Shown here piece by piece: positions 9,389-18,906 of a stretch of 64,000 nt of DNA. Both the position numbers and the translations under genes were made by a program. A model generated the notes under the pieces. That model saw only the letters and a program-made list of their open reading frames with translations. It made no database searches and was not told where the DNA came from. Where the stretch lies: positions 16,088-80,087 of the forward strand of contig JABJIC010000037.1 in assembly GCA_018661465.1 (NCBI GenBank), given 5' to 3'. Numbering within the stretch: position 1 is the stretch's first letter; every line of letters starts with the position of its first letter. This DNA comes from Gammaproteobacteria bacterium. GTDB taxonomy: Bacteria; Pseudomonadota; Gammaproteobacteria; Pseudomonadales; Pseudohongiellaceae.

Positions 9389-10591
9389 ATGGATAATGAA
9401 AAGGAATCAACAGAGTCAATCAGTCAGGAGAAGATGAGTCGGCGCACGGTGCTTAAGAAAACCATGCAGACTTCATTGGCAGTAGGGGCTGCGGCGGGAC
9501 TACCGCAATGGGCTATGCCTGCGCTTGCTCAAGGTGAGCAACTGGTGACTTTTACTGACATGCCTGAGGGATATTCCAGAGGTCCTGCTCAGCGCGGTGG
9601 TACTCACTTTCTTGATACCAGACAGATATCGGATTTTTATACCGACAATGAAGATTTCTATGTGGTTCAACACTATGGGCAGCCAGAGCTTGATCTTGAT
9701 AATTACAAATTGACAGTCACCGGTTTAGTGGAGAATGAGCTGGAGTTTTCACTCAGCGACCTTCAAGCGATGGGGCAGTTTGAAATTGATGCCGGATTCG
9801 AATGCGGTGGTAACAGACCCGATAATTTGTTTCAGGGTTTGATTGGAAATGCTAAATGGCGCGGAGTCAGGCTCCGGGACATTCTAGAGCAGGCAGGTAT
9901 TAAGCCAGAAGGAAAAGAAATAGTGTTTTTCGGTGGCGATACCGGAACAGAGAATATAAGAGACACCGATGTAGAAAAAGCGTTTGCTCGCAGCCTTCCT
10001 GTAGAAGACGCTATGCGTGATGTAAATATGTTAGCCCTTCAAATGAATGATGAAGCCTTGCCACAATTTCACGGTCGGCCACTACGTCTGTTGATGCCAG
10101 GTTTCTATGGTGTCGCCAATGTTAAATGGCTGACTCAAATACATGTTCAGGACCGTCGCTATATGGGTCGATTCATGGGCAGGGACTATGTAACGCTGAA
10201 GAAAGAAATGGTTGGTGGTCAGGAACGCTGGGTAGAAAATTCAGTAACAAAAATAAACTTGAAGTCATCCATTGTAAGAGTGACAAGACAGGGGAGTCAG
10301 CACAAGATTACGGGATTTGTTCTGAACGACGGTACGCTGCTGGAAAGTGTGGAAGTTAAGATTGATAACGGCCCATGGCAGAGAGCGCAGATTGACCGTC
10401 AGTCTTCTCAATATTCATGGAAACTGTTTTCACTGAATTGGGACAACGCAAGCTCAGGAGAACATACTATTGTTTCACGAGTGACTGATGTGAATGGAAA
10501 TGTGCAGCCAACGGCAGATGAAGTTCCGGAAAAAGTAAGTCGCTGGGAGAATTTTGCCCAATTCCCACGTACTGTAATGATCGAGGCGTGA
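9389..10591 (+). CDS. Tat-exported sulfite oxidase-family molybdenum oxidoreductase
   Basis: A 400-residue periplasmic molybdenum-cofactor enzyme. The twin-arginine signal is S17-R18-R19-T-V-L-K-K followed by an Ala-rich hydrophobic region ending at ALAQ. The Oxidored_molyb domain (about 95-260) contains Cys139 in ECGGNRP, the position of the molybdenum-ligating cysteine of sulfite oxidases. A Mo-co dimerisation domain (about 285-395) follows. The architecture matches SoxC/SorA-type proteins. No cytochrome SorB or SoxD lies next to it, so the electron acceptor and exact substrate are open. It may be part of sulfite detoxification or of another sulfoxide/sulfite reaction. Confidence 0.88.
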   Translation: MDNEKESTESISQEKMSRRTVLKKTMQTSLAVGAAAGLPQWAMPALAQGEQLVTFTDMPEGYSRGPAQRGGTHFLDTRQISDFYTDNEDFYVVQHYGQPELDLDNYKLTVTGLVENELEFSLSDLQAMGQFEIDAGFECGGNRPDNLFQGLIGNAKWRGVRLRDILEQAGIKPEGKEIVFFGGDTGTENIRDTDVEKAFARSLPVEDAMRDVNMLALQMNDEALPQFHGRPLRLLMPGFYGVANVKWLTQIHVQDRRYMGRFMGRDYVTLKKEMVGGQERWVENSVTKINLKSSIVRVTRQGSQHKITGFVLNDGTLLESVEVKIDNGPWQRAQIDRQSSQYSWKLFSLNWDNASSGEHTIVSRVTDVNGNVQPTADEVPEKVSRWENFAQFPRTVMIEA

Positions 10592-10673
10592 TGCCTGGAT
10601 TGTTCTTGAGCGAGCAACTCTTTCATTAAGGATCGCAAACGTGGTTTGTAGTTTTTTTTGCGAAGAAGTAAAT

Positions 10674-10707
10674 AAAAAAGGCCGCAGTAAATACTGCGGC
10701 CTTTTTG
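10674..10707. terminator. Bidirectional rho-independent terminator
   Basis: A near-perfect 15-bp hairpin (AAAAAGGCCGCAGTA, loop AA, and its complement) lies between the convergent molybdenum oxidoreductase and TonB receptor genes. A-runs on one side and T-runs on the other make it functional in both directions. Confidence 0.85.
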
Positions 10708-10733
10708 GTTTTATTAGTACTAAGGGTTGGTGC

Positions 10734-12944
10734 TCAAAAAGTGCCACTCATTTTTAGAGAAAATACCCTGCCGGAACCGAAGCAATTGGTTTCAATTTCC
10801 TCAAGAATATTATCCCTGATGTGACCCACGAAACGGGTTCTGTCCCGACATCTAAAAACGTCAGTTACATTCCTGATATCTAACCGAAAAGTAATATCGT
10901 CGAAGGCGATAAGCTCCGCAAAAGCCGTTACGTAAGGGGCGGAATAATCTTCTTCAATATCGATAATGTCCCAGCGTTTAGTCGTGCCGTCGAGACGGTT
11001 GATCATATTCATGCCCCAGTTCATCCGCCACTGTGGAATATCGTGTCGAAAACTCAGGTTGAACTCGCCTTTGTGGTAATTATCAAATTCACGGTCAATG
11101 CCCAAAAAAGGGTCGGTAACCGATGAGGTCCGTCTACTTGCAAGAGTAGTGAGCAACACATTAGGCATACTCAACATGTTCAGGCGGACGCTAGCCTTTA
11201 ATTCAGCCACCCACATCTCGCCACTGCCAACATTGCCCGCGGCGGACCTGAGGTCTGTATCAGACGTGGATACATCTATGCGCTGGCGAAAATCTCGGTG
11301 TTCGTGCTTGTAGAGATTCGCACTGACAACACCTGCATCGCTGGGCAAACGATATTCTGCTAACAGATTGTAGTTCCACCAGTAATCGGGACGTAAGTCT
11401 GCATTTCCTGCGAGAGTATTTGAATCATTGTCATCACTATCAGTGGCAGCTACAAAATCCGAAAAGCTGATCTGTCTGACGATTTTTTCAAAAAGCGCAC
11501 GAAGCTGCAACTGTGGAGTTATATCGAAACGGTAATCCAGCTTGGGCCTAAAGAAATTGAAATCTCTTTTATTGTAGAGGTCGCCTGTCTGTTCTATTTC
11601 CGAGGTTTCATAAACAAGAGAAGTCTCCAGTGACATTCGGGAGTTGATTCTCCAATTATGAATAGCGAAAGGTTCATATCGAATCTCTTCGACATTGGTA
11701 TTGGCATTGCTGATATCTTCTGGCACCAAGCCTCCGTGGCTTGCTGAAGGCAGACCGGTGCCTGCCAAGCCGAGTCTTAGGTTCGAGTCCAGAATTGTCT
11801 GAGCTCTTTCGATGCCGATTTCAAGATCCTGACCATCGAAAAGATCCATGGTATAAGAGCCTCGAACGATACGTTCTTTGAGGACGCTGGCCATGTTCAG
11901 ATATAGATTTTTCTCCTCGCCGCCACCAGCTAATACATCGAAGCGCTCTCGAGTCGTAGCATTATCGTTTTCATTTGAGATGAACAAGGTCTTAAAACGG
12001 CTACCGTTATTGAATTGGTATTCATAATCACCGCCTATTTCCCAGTTGCTCTTGGTGCCAGGAATATCTTCCCGTTCCCATGAAGGCGTGTTCGCTCCGC
12101 CTAACAAGTCTATGGTGAGGCGATCAACTTCTGTAGGGTCATCATTTTCTGCGTAGAGTGCGTTAAAACGCGCGCTGGATTTTTCGCTTATCTGGTAATC
12201 GAGATTTGTAGACAAGGTAAAAGAGGTTTGTTCGCGAATGCGCTCTTCCCTGACTTGGTCATTCAGTGAGAGATCTCCAAGTATGCTGATCTCTTTTGCC
12301 AGTCGATGCTCGTAGCGAGGCTCGGCTACTGCGCTAAAAAGAAAGTTTAGGTCTCCGGATTGTCCCCCGTAGGATAAGGATCCACCGGGCTCGCTTTGAC
12401 CGTCATCGTAGTAGGCGCCGTTTGCCTCATAGGAAATGCTTGTATCAGAGAGTTGTTCGTAGAGAACCACGTTAGCAACCTGTGTGCCTCCACGAACGTC
12501 GAGATCTCCCCCGGTACCACGGATTAATTCAATGTAATCTACTTGATCGGCATTGATGCGAACCAACTGGGTCTGGGAGTTATTATTCTTACCCGCGGTT
12601 CTCTTTCCGTTAATCATTATCTGGGTTCCGCCACCACCGCCACCGAAGCCACGTCCGCCACGGCCGGCATTGCTACCTGGCGAGCCGCCACTGCTTCGAC
12701 CACCAGCACTATTCCCGACGCTCATGCCAGGTATTCTGTTGATCATATCCAGGGCGGTAACAGGAGAATACTCAGAGAAATAACTGGCAGGATAGATAAC
12801 GGTAGAATCGTCACCCACATTATCCTGCGCGCTAAGCTCGGTGTTTATGCTGGAAAGGAAAACGAAAGATAGGGCAATGCTGAGTTTCTTTAACAAAATC
12901 GCATAATTTCTATCGGTGTTGTGGGTAGAGGCTGCTAGCGACAC
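10734..12944 (-). CDS. TonB-dependent outer-membrane receptor
   Basis: A 736-residue outer-membrane receptor. An N-terminal signal region ends near ELSAQ. The plug domain (about 55-165) contains ALDMINRIPGMSVG and QIMINGKRTAGK, followed by VDYIELIRGTGGDLDVRGG, all typical of TonB plugs. The remainder is a beta-barrel ending in an aromatic residue (SLKMSGTF), as expected for BamA-dependent insertion. A marked Gly/Ser/Arg-rich loop (residues about 80-107) interrupts the plug. The siderophore, vitamin or glycan carried is not indicated, and no Fur box or partner transport genes are adjacent. Confidence 0.9.
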   Translation of the reverse strand: MSLAASTHNTDRNYAILLKKLSIALSFVFLSSINTELSAQDNVGDDSTVIYPASYFSEYSPVTALDMINRIPGMSVGNSAGGRSSGGSPGSNAGRGGRGFGGGGGGTQIMINGKRTAGKNNNSQTQLVRINADQVDYIELIRGTGGDLDVRGGTQVANVVLYEQLSDTSISYEANGAYYDDGQSEPGGSLSYGGQSGDLNFLFSAVAEPRYEHRLAKEISILGDLSLNDQVREERIREQTSFTLSTNLDYQISEKSSARFNALYAENDDPTEVDRLTIDLLGGANTPSWEREDIPGTKSNWEIGGDYEYQFNNGSRFKTLFISNENDNATTRERFDVLAGGGEEKNLYLNMASVLKERIVRGSYTMDLFDGQDLEIGIERAQTILDSNLRLGLAGTGLPSASHGGLVPEDISNANTNVEEIRYEPFAIHNWRINSRMSLETSLVYETSEIEQTGDLYNKRDFNFFRPKLDYRFDITPQLQLRALFEKIVRQISFSDFVAATDSDDNDSNTLAGNADLRPDYWWNYNLLAEYRLPSDAGVVSANLYKHEHRDFRQRIDVSTSDTDLRSAAGNVGSGEMWVAELKASVRLNMLSMPNVLLTTLASRRTSSVTDPFLGIDREFDNYHKGEFNLSFRHDIPQWRMNWGMNMINRLDGTTKRWDIIDIEEDYSAPYVTAFAELIAFDDITFRLDIRNVTDVFRCRDRTRFVGHIRDNILEEIETNCFGSGRVFSLKMSGTF

Positions 12945-13177
12945 AAATTGGCTCCCAGAGTGGCTTCATGGAGAATATTCAAAAAATGGATTTTCTTACT
13001 AAATACAGGTAATTATGTCGGCGGATTATAGAGGAGCGGAACCTCTCAATATGTGACAAATTGCAAGGGAGGTAGCATAGTGAGCAAATAGCCTCAATCT
13101 GCTGCTGGGCTGGCTATGAGTATGCTTGCCGATAGTTTTGATTTACTGATGTGTTTGATTCGTTTTTGGAGATTTAA

Positions 13178-13612
13178 GTGAAATATGGGATAGCTGTCTG
13201 GATAGTTTGTCTCTCTTCTTGCTCTGAGCAATTGGAGGCTGATCCATATTTCTGGTTTCAGGGGGAATGGATTTCAGACCCTGGGGTTACTATGGCGAGT
13301 AATCTCCAATTCGACTTACTGGATCCGGATGTGTACGTCGAAGTGCGAAATATGTACGGCAAGGCTCGTTGGTCTGTACAGAAAAACAACTTAGTCTACT
13401 CAGAACTTAATTCAGATATTGTGACCGACGCCGAATTCACCACAGAAGGAATAGATGAAGAATCTTTTCGTTATCGGGATAGTTGGGGTGGTCGCTTAAT
13501 CATCAAGCGACAGAGAAGCGGGTTCTGCATGTTTACGGAAACGCTGCTAGAGCTGGAAAACATCATCGAATGTTTTAAGCCCTTTTCTCTAGCAGCGACA
13601 CCTAGTCTTTAA
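13178..13612 (+). CDS. Putative small lipoprotein of unknown function
   Basis: A 144-residue protein starting with GTG. GGAG at 13168-13171 sits 6 nt upstream, which supports this start. The N-terminus carries a short lipoprotein signal with lipobox L12-S13-S14-C15, so the mature protein (about 130 residues) would be anchored by Cys15. The rest is rich in aromatic and acidic residues and looks beta-rich (alternating hydrophobics, FQGEWISD, SWGGRLIIK). I do not recognise the family. It is monocistronic and convergent with the serine hydrolase at 13648. Confidence 0.65.
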   Translation: MKYGIAVWIVCLSSCSEQLEADPYFWFQGEWISDPGVTMASNLQFDLLDPDVYVEVRNMYGKARWSVQKNNLVYSELNSDIVTDAEFTTEGIDEESFRYRDSWGGRLIIKRQRSGFCMFTETLLELENIIECFKPFSLAATPSL

Positions 13613-13647
13613 TGAGCGCAAGTCCTGAATATTTTTACAACTAGCTA

Positions 13648-14892
13648 TCAGTTATAAAGAGCTTCGCGCATTGCTGCGTGTACCTGAAGAGAATACATAA
13701 TGTCGTCATTTTGGATCATACCTATCATGACTATATTTTCTACAGGGTCTATCCAGAACCATGATCCGGCAATGCCCCACCACCAGTGAGTCCCCACTGG
13801 AGCGCCGTTATAGGCACTGGAGTCTTCAACGATAGCGAAGTCCAAACCGAAAACATTTCCGGGGTAAAGCTGCCCGATATTAGCTACCTGATCTGGCAAT
13901 TGATTACTGCGCATTAATTGAATTGAATCTTCAGAAAGAATGCGCTTCCCGTTCAGGGTTCCACCATTAAGATGCATTTGAGCAAACTTCATGTAGTCGC
14001 TTGCTGTAGACGTTAATCCGCCGCCGCCGGAGAGAAATTTTGGAGGCGAGAGGAATGCACCACTGTCTGTGCGTCTCAAGTTACCATCTCTTCCTGGCAC
14101 ATACTGTCTCGCCAGTCGGTGGGCGTTTTCATTGCGTACATAGAATCCAGTTTCATGCATGCCGAGTGGCTCAAATATTCTATCTTGCAGAAATTCATCA
14201 AAAGTTTGCCCTGATAGAACTTCGACCATATACCCCTGAACATCCACTGAGATGCTGTAAACCCACTGTGATCCAGGTTGATAGGCTAATGGAATATTAG
14301 CGAGCTCCGGGATACTTTCGGCAAGTGTGTAGTTTGGCAAGTTCATTATTCCGGCCTTGGCATAGGCTTCCGCTACAGGGCCACGGGAAAGAGGTGGGGT
14401 GTATAAAAGACCGCCGGTATGACTCATCAATTCTCGGACGGTCATTGGGTGGCCTGCGGCTTCTGTTTCGAAACTGCCATCATCGTTAGCGGTTAGCAGA
14501 ACCTGCATATTGGCTAATTCAGGTAAGTGCTTTTCAACTGCATCATCCAAATCAAATTTACCTTCGTCGTGAAGGATCATCAGTGCTGTGCCTGTTACCG
14601 GTTTGGTCATTGAAAAGATTCTGAAAATCGAATCCGTACTCATGGCTATTTCATCTTCGACATTCTGATAGCCGAATGCCTTATTCATTTCAATTTCACC
14701 ATCCTTCGCTACCATAACAACAGCGCCAGACAGCTTGTCACCATCAATGCGGGCCTGGATATCCGCTGAAATTTGGTCCAGCCTTGATTGGTCGATGTCT
14801 GCTAAAGATTGAACTGAAGAAAATGCCAGAACAGAAGCGACCAGACCGGCGATAAGTTTGTTGCGATTTGGAAAGTATTGCATGTGAGTCAT
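13648..14892 (-). CDS. Secreted serine hydrolase, beta-lactamase/CubicO fold
   Basis: A 414-residue exported enzyme of the COG1680/EstB class C beta-lactamase fold. It has a signal peptide (cleavage near QSLAD), the nucleophile motif S94-M-T-K97, and a Tyr212-S-I region at the position of the general-base tyrosine. HTGGLLY and a C-terminal GTHWWWGIAGSWFWIDP segment are typical of the family's esterases and D-amino-acid-type peptidases. A penicillinase role is not implied. A second ATG nine bases further in is possible. It stands alone, convergent with the lipoprotein gene. Confidence 0.87.
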   Translation of the reverse strand: MTHMQYFPNRNKLIAGLVASVLAFSSVQSLADIDQSRLDQISADIQARIDGDKLSGAVVMVAKDGEIEMNKAFGYQNVEDEIAMSTDSIFRIFSMTKPVTGTALMILHDEGKFDLDDAVEKHLPELANMQVLLTANDDGSFETEAAGHPMTVRELMSHTGGLLYTPPLSRGPVAEAYAKAGIMNLPNYTLAESIPELANIPLAYQPGSQWVYSISVDVQGYMVEVLSGQTFDEFLQDRIFEPLGMHETGFYVRNENAHRLARQYVPGRDGNLRRTDSGAFLSPPKFLSGGGGLTSTASDYMKFAQMHLNGGTLNGKRILSEDSIQLMRSNQLPDQVANIGQLYPGNVFGLDFAIVEDSSAYNGAPVGTHWWWGIAGSWFWIDPVENIVMIGMIQNDDIMYSLQVHAAMREALYN

Positions 14893-15025
14893 TCTCGTCT
14901 AGAGCTCTGCATACTTACTTAGGTGACTGTTTTTGTAGCCCAGTCTCCGTCAATGCAGTGGCAGAGTGATTTAAGATGTTTCGAATTCTACCTAGATAAC
15001 TGGACGATTCAACCAGCAATAAAAA

Positions 15026-15053
15026 ACGGGCAGCATTAAACAATGTTGCCCGT
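15026..15053 (-). terminator. Rho-independent terminator of ald
   Basis: A 12-bp hairpin with one mismatch (ACGGGCA... arms, AAAC loop) is followed on the minus strand by a T-run (15019-15026). It lies about 60 nt beyond the ald stop codon. Confidence 0.8.
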
Positions 15054-15072
15054 AGCAATGAGCTGCCTCGCT

Positions 15073-15098
15073 CTAAGTTTCTGGAGAGAGAAACTTAG
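15073..15098. other. Perfect stem-loop downstream of ald stop
   Basis: CTAAGTTTCT and its exact complement are separated by GGAGAG. It lies between the ald stop codon and the terminator at 15026-15053, so it would be in the 3' untranslated RNA. There is no T-run. It may protect the transcript end or simply form a double hairpin with the terminator. Confidence 0.45.
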
Positions 15099-15111
15099 GA
15101 CAGGCTCATTT

Positions 15112-16251
15112 TCAAGCTGTCGCTTTGAGTTCGCGTTGAGCCAGAGCCGACGTAGGTTCCACTGATTTGTAGCCGAGAGCATCAGCGACGGCCTGAACCG
15201 TTATCATGCCGCTGCACACGTTTAAACCCTTAAGAAAATGCTCATCTGCAGTTAGGGCCTGGTGTGCGCCATTGTCGGCCAAATTCAGAATATAGGGCAG
15301 GGTGGCATTGGTCAGTGCAAAGGTTGATGTCCTCGCAACTCCACCTGGCATGTTCGCCACGCAGTAGTGAATGATTCCATCCACTTCAAAAATGGGGTCC
15401 TGATGAGTGGTGGGTTTGCTGGTTTCAAAGCATCCACCCTGGTCGATGGCGACATCAACCAGTACTGAGCCTTTCTTCATCAGCTTTAGCATGTCTCTTG
15501 TGACTAATTTCGGTGCCGAAGCACCTGGAACCAGAACGGCTCCTATAACTGCATCAGCAGTTCTAAGTTGCTTCTCTATTGAGTCGGCAGTCGAGAAGAT
15601 GGTTTTAAGTCGGCCATCAAACAACTCATCTATTTGCTTCAGTCGAGCCAATGATCTATCCAGAATAGTGACATTGGCACCAAGCCCCATGGCCATGCGA
15701 GCAGCATGAAGGCCCACAACGCCACCGCCGATGACCACAACGTTTGCTGCTTCAACGCCGGGAACACCTCCCAGCAAAATGCCACTTCCACCTTTTGATT
15801 TTTCCAGGCACACAGCTGCCTCCTGAATTGACATGCGCCCGGCGACTTCACTCATGGGAGCGAGCAGGGGTAGGGCTCCAAAGGCATCAGTAACTGTTTC
15901 ATAGGCAATACAGATGGCGCCTGACTCGACGAGTAGCTGGGTTTGCGTAGGATCTGGAGCGAGGTGAAGATAGGTAAACAGTGTATGGTGCGGCTTGAGC
16001 ATTTTGCACTCTTCCGGCTGAGGCTCCTTAACCTTTATGATCATCTCGGCGCCAGCAAACACTTCCTCTGCGGTGTCTATAATTTTAGCGCCGGCCTCCG
16101 TGTACAGCTCGTTGCTAAGACCAATGGCTGCTCCTGCATCTTTTTGGATGAGCACTGTGTGACCATGATTGATTAGTTCTCTAACTCCCGCAGGTGTTAG
16201 TCCCACTCGATATTCATGGTTCTTGATTTCCTTGGGTACGCCTATGTACAT
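15112..16251 (-). CDS. ald: Alanine dehydrogenase
   Basis: A 379-residue NAD-dependent L-alanine dehydrogenase (alanine to pyruvate and ammonia). It opens with [22 protein letters not shown], including Arg15 of the substrate site. It also has VKEPQPEE with the substrate lysine, FTYLHLAPD with the catalytic His, and the Rossmann motif [23 protein letters not shown] chose ATG 16251 because GGAG sits 6 nt upstream; an in-frame TTG at 16263 would put that site inside the coding region. It is divergent from an Lrp/AsnC regulator, a common arrangement for ald control. Pyruvate formed here would feed the aminotransferase and central metabolism. Confidence 0.95.
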   Translation of the reverse strand: MYIGVPKEIKNHEYRVGLTPAGVRELINHGHTVLIQKDAGAAIGLSNELYTEAGAKIIDTAEEVFAGAEMIIKVKEPQPEECKMLKPHHTLFTYLHLAPDPTQTQLLVESGAICIAYETVTDAFGALPLLAPMSEVAGRMSIQEAAVCLEKSKGGSGILLGGVPGVEAANVVVIGGGVVGLHAARMAMGLGANVTILDRSLARLKQIDELFDGRLKTIFSTADSIEKQLRTADAVIGAVLVPGASAPKLVTRDMLKLMKKGSVLVDVAIDQGGCFETSKPTTHQDPIFEVDGIIHYCVANMPGGVARTSTFALTNATLPYILNLADNGAHQALTADEHFLKGLNVCSGMITVQAVADALGYKSVEPTSALAQRELKATA

Positions 16252-16330
16252 GAGATTCTCCAAAAAGATGAGCTGTTATGGAGAAATTATAGATTATGAA
16301 AAGGAGGATTATTTTTCTATTTGTGAACAA

Positions 16331-16351
16331 TTACAGGTTAATAAGCTGTAA
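16331..16351. promoter_or_regulatory. Candidate Lrp-type operator between ald and its regulator
   Basis: TTACAG and CTGTAA form a perfect 6-bp inverted repeat with a 9-nt AT-rich spacer, centred in the 138-nt intergenic region between ald and the Lrp/AsnC gene. It lies about 40 nt before the regulator start. The role is inferred from position and symmetry. Confidence 0.35.
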
Positions 16352-16389
16352 ACTGAAAAAAAACAGAGTAATTGTCTGGAGCGGATCTA

Positions 16390-16866
16390 ATGAAGCCAAG
16401 TAAACAGCTATCAAAAATTGACGGAAATATTCTCCGCGAACTACAGGTTAACGGCCGCATAAGCTATGCAGAGCTTGCCAGACGGGTGGGTCTGACTACC
16501 ACTCCCTGTATGGAGAGAGTTAAGAAGATGGAGCGGGAAGGGATTATTTGCGGTTATACGGCCATACTTGACCCTGCCGCACTGCATGCCAGTTTGGTGG
16601 TTTTTGTTCAGATAAGACTCTCGCGTACTTCACAGGATATTTTTGAACAATTTTCATCGGCAGCAACAGCGCTTCAGGAAGTACAGGAATGCTATCTTGT
16701 CTCAGGTAACTTTGATTATCTGATAAAGGCTCGTGTCGAAGACATGGATGCCTACCGCAGATTACTTGGAGAGACTCTTCTCACATTACCAGGCGTACAT
16801 GAGTCAACCAGTTACGTGGTAATGGAACAGGCCAAGGAAACACTGAATATTACAGTACCTAATTGA
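16390..16866 (+). CDS. Lrp/AsnC-family transcriptional regulator
   Basis: A 158-residue regulator with an N-terminal winged helix (KIDGNILRELQVNGRISYAELARRVGLTTTP) and a C-terminal RAM ligand-binding domain (about 70-150, ending YVVMEQAKE). GGAG at 16378-16381 is 8 nt before ATG 16390, so I prefer that start over an upstream in-frame TTG. It is divergent from alanine dehydrogenase. In many proteobacteria such regulators activate ald in response to alanine, and that role is inferred here. Its 3' end faces a thiolase gene 27 nt away. Confidence 0.92.
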   Translation: MKPSKQLSKIDGNILRELQVNGRISYAELARRVGLTTTPCMERVKKMEREGIICGYTAILDPAALHASLVVFVQIRLSRTSQDIFEQFSSAATALQEVQECYLVSGNFDYLIKARVEDMDAYRRLLGETLLTLPGVHESTSYVVMEQAKETLNITVPN

Positions 16867-16893
16867 CCAACCGTTTTAGAATCATGTGATAAT

Positions 16894-18072
16894 TTAGGAT
16901 CTCTCAATGGCGATCGCCGTTGCCTCGCCACCGCCAATGCATAGACTGGCAATTCCGGATTTCTTGTCGTAGGTTTCCATCGCCCCCAGCAGAGTAACGA
17001 TAATTCGAGCGCCGGAGCAGCCTAGAGGGTGACCCAGAGCACAAGCTCCGCCATGAACATTCACCTTGTCGTGGGGCAGGTCTAACTCTTTCATTGCGGC
17101 CATGGTTACCACGGCGAAGGCTTCGTTTATTTCAAACAGGTCAACATCGTCTGCGGTCCAATCCAGTTTCTGAAGCAAGTTATTCAAGGCGCCAACGGGG
17201 GCAGTAGTAAACCACTCTGGCTCCTGAGCGAAATGGCTATGCCCTTTTATAGTTGCCAATATTTTTAAGCCACGTCGATCCGCTTCTGTTCTGGACATCA
17301 ATACCAGAGCAGCGGCACCATCTGAGATTGAGCTGGCATTGGCTGCGGTTATTGTGCCGTCCTTTTTGAAAGCTGGCTTGAGCAGGGGGATTTTGTCGGC
17401 ACGGGCATTGCCGGGTTGTTCATCTGTGGAACAAATTGTCTCGCCCTTTCGGGTGCTCACAACAACATCGCTTATTTCTCGTTTGAATTTGCCTGTCTCT
17501 ATTGCTTCATTTGCTCTTCGTAAGGACTCTATGGAATAAGCATCCTGATCTTCCCGGCTGAATTGATATTTATCGGCACACAATTCTCCGAAGGCTCCCA
17601 TGGGCCCACCTTCATAAGCATCCTGCAGGCCATCGAAGAGCATGTGATCAAGCAGTTCAGCGTGGCCGAAGCGATAGCCGGCGCGAGCTTTAGGGATAAG
17701 ATAGGGAGCGTTCGTCATGCTCTCCATGCCGCCAGCAATAACCACGGAAGCACTTCCGGCCTTAATAGCATCATGGGCCATCATGACTGTTCGCATTCCT
17801 GATCCACAAACCTTGTTCAGCGTTGTGCAGGGCACACGCTTGTCGATTCCAGCAGCAAGGGCAGCTTGGCGTGCCGGAGCCTGACCAGATCCAGCGGGGA
17901 GCACGCAGCCCATAATGACTTCGTCTACTTCAGAGCTTGAGATACCAGCCTCTTCAATGGCTGCGCGAATAGCGCTTGCGCCTAATTGCGGTGCCGATAG
18001 CTCGCTGTACATACCCATCATTCCGCCAATAGCGGTTCTTGCCATGCCTACGATTACTACGGAATCGCTCAT
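16894..18072 (-). CDS. Acetyl-CoA acetyltransferase (thiolase)
   Basis: A 392-residue thiolase. It has the acyl-accepting Cys89 in NKVCGSGMRT, the GGMESMTNAPY motif, NEAFAV, HGGACALGHPLGCSGAR with the catalytic His and second Cys, and the C-terminal GGGEATAIAIE. Length and motifs match biosynthetic/degradative acetoacetyl-CoA thiolases (PhaA/AtoB type). It catalyses reversible condensation of two acetyl-CoA, or thiolysis in fatty-acid or amino-acid breakdown. No phaB or phaC is adjacent, so a specific polyhydroxybutyrate role cannot be claimed. Confidence 0.93.
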   Translation of the reverse strand: MSDSVVIVGMARTAIGGMMGMYSELSAPQLGASAIRAAIEEAGISSSEVDEVIMGCVLPAGSGQAPARQAALAAGIDKRVPCTTLNKVCGSGMRTVMMAHDAIKAGSASVVIAGGMESMTNAPYLIPKARAGYRFGHAELLDHMLFDGLQDAYEGGPMGAFGELCADKYQFSREDQDAYSIESLRRANEAIETGKFKREISDVVVSTRKGETICSTDEQPGNARADKIPLLKPAFKKDGTITAANASSISDGAAALVLMSRTEADRRGLKILATIKGHSHFAQEPEWFTTAPVGALNNLLQKLDWTADDVDLFEINEAFAVVTMAAMKELDLPHDKVNVHGGACALGHPLGCSGARIIVTLLGAMETYDKKSGIASLCIGGGEATAIAIERS

Positions 18073-18278
18073 TACTGTGCTCCTGAATACTTCGATAATG
18101 CGTCAAAAAGAAGGGCGCTAGTATAACCAGAATTAGATGTGACCAAAACCCATGAGCACAGGGCTCAGGGCTTAGAATTTTTGGAGTTCGAAAATCAAAT
18201 GCTTATGTAGAATTGAAAACATTGGTCTACCTAAAATTATTAACCTATTATCAGTCTTCCATTTCAGAAGGAACGATC

Positions 18279-18806
18279 ATGAAAAAGACCATCAAGAAAA
18301 AAATAATAGTCACTTCCTTGTTTTTGTGTTTTTCCAGTTTTGTTTTTGCACAAACACAAGCTCCCGCTGTCACACCCGAGGCAACTGATGTAAGTGCGGT
18401 GGAGATTCAGGATTTTATCGATAGCTTACCGAGGGACAGAGTAAGTGATCGACCCATTCGTGTTGTCGAGACTACCGGGGATATGCGTATCGGTGTATTT
18501 GGGGTTTACAGGCCAGATGGCGTAACCGGTGACGTCAATGTGCATTTGGTAGATACCACTGAGGTTTACTATATGCTCAAAGGGGCTGCCACACTGGTCA
18601 CTGGAGGAACTCTGGTTGAGCCCTATCCGGCGAACGAGACCTGGATGCGAGCCAAGGCCGTGGAAGGAGGAGTTACGCGAAGAGTCGTTCCTGGTGATGT
18701 CATCATAATTCCAGGTCATACCCCACATTGGTGGAGTGAATTGGAAGGCGAGATCGAATATCTGATTTTCAGAACTGATCCGAATAACAGAATAGATCTA
18801 AAGTAG
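18279..18806 (+). CDS. Secreted cupin-domain protein
   Basis: A 175-residue exported protein. I choose ATG 18279 because GAAGGA lies just upstream and a good signal peptide (KKTIKKK, hydrophobic core, VFAQ) follows; an in-frame TTG at 18213 would add an unlikely leader. The C-terminal half is a cupin barrel with EVYYMLKGAATLVTGG and PGDVIIIPGHTPHWWSEL, the two beta motifs carrying potential metal-binding His residues. The motif LVTGG recurs in the partial protein at 1-307. It is convergent with the beta-propeller protein gene. Function unknown. Confidence 0.82.
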   Translation: MKKTIKKKIIVTSLFLCFSSFVFAQTQAPAVTPEATDVSAVEIQDFIDSLPRDRVSDRPIRVVETTGDMRIGVFGVYRPDGVTGDVNVHLVDTTEVYYMLKGAATLVTGGTLVEPYPANETWMRAKAVEGGVTRRVVPGDVIIIPGHTPHWWSELEGEIEYLIFRTDPNNRIDLK

Positions 18807-18819
18807 CTAGCAAATAAAA

Positions 18820-18851
18820 ATGCCATCGCTGCAAGATTGCAGCGATGGCAT
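18820..18851 (-). terminator. Rho-independent terminator, mainly for the minus strand
   Basis: A perfect 15-bp hairpin (ATGCCATCGCTGCAA arms, 2-nt loop) lies between convergent genes. On the minus strand it is followed by TTTTTATTT, so it would end the beta-propeller gene transcript. On the plus strand the T-run is poor, though the hairpin could still slow transcription from the cupin gene. Confidence 0.75.
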
Positions 18852-18906
18852 TGGTTCTACTATTTATTTCCTTCTATTCTCAGAAGAAAATAATTACTCA
18901 GAAGGG

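Noticed and set aside
12543..12872. Long plus-strand frames opposite the TonB receptor plug
   Set aside because: Pro/Thr-rich products arise from the reverse of the glycine-rich coding stretch; they have no ribosome-binding sites.
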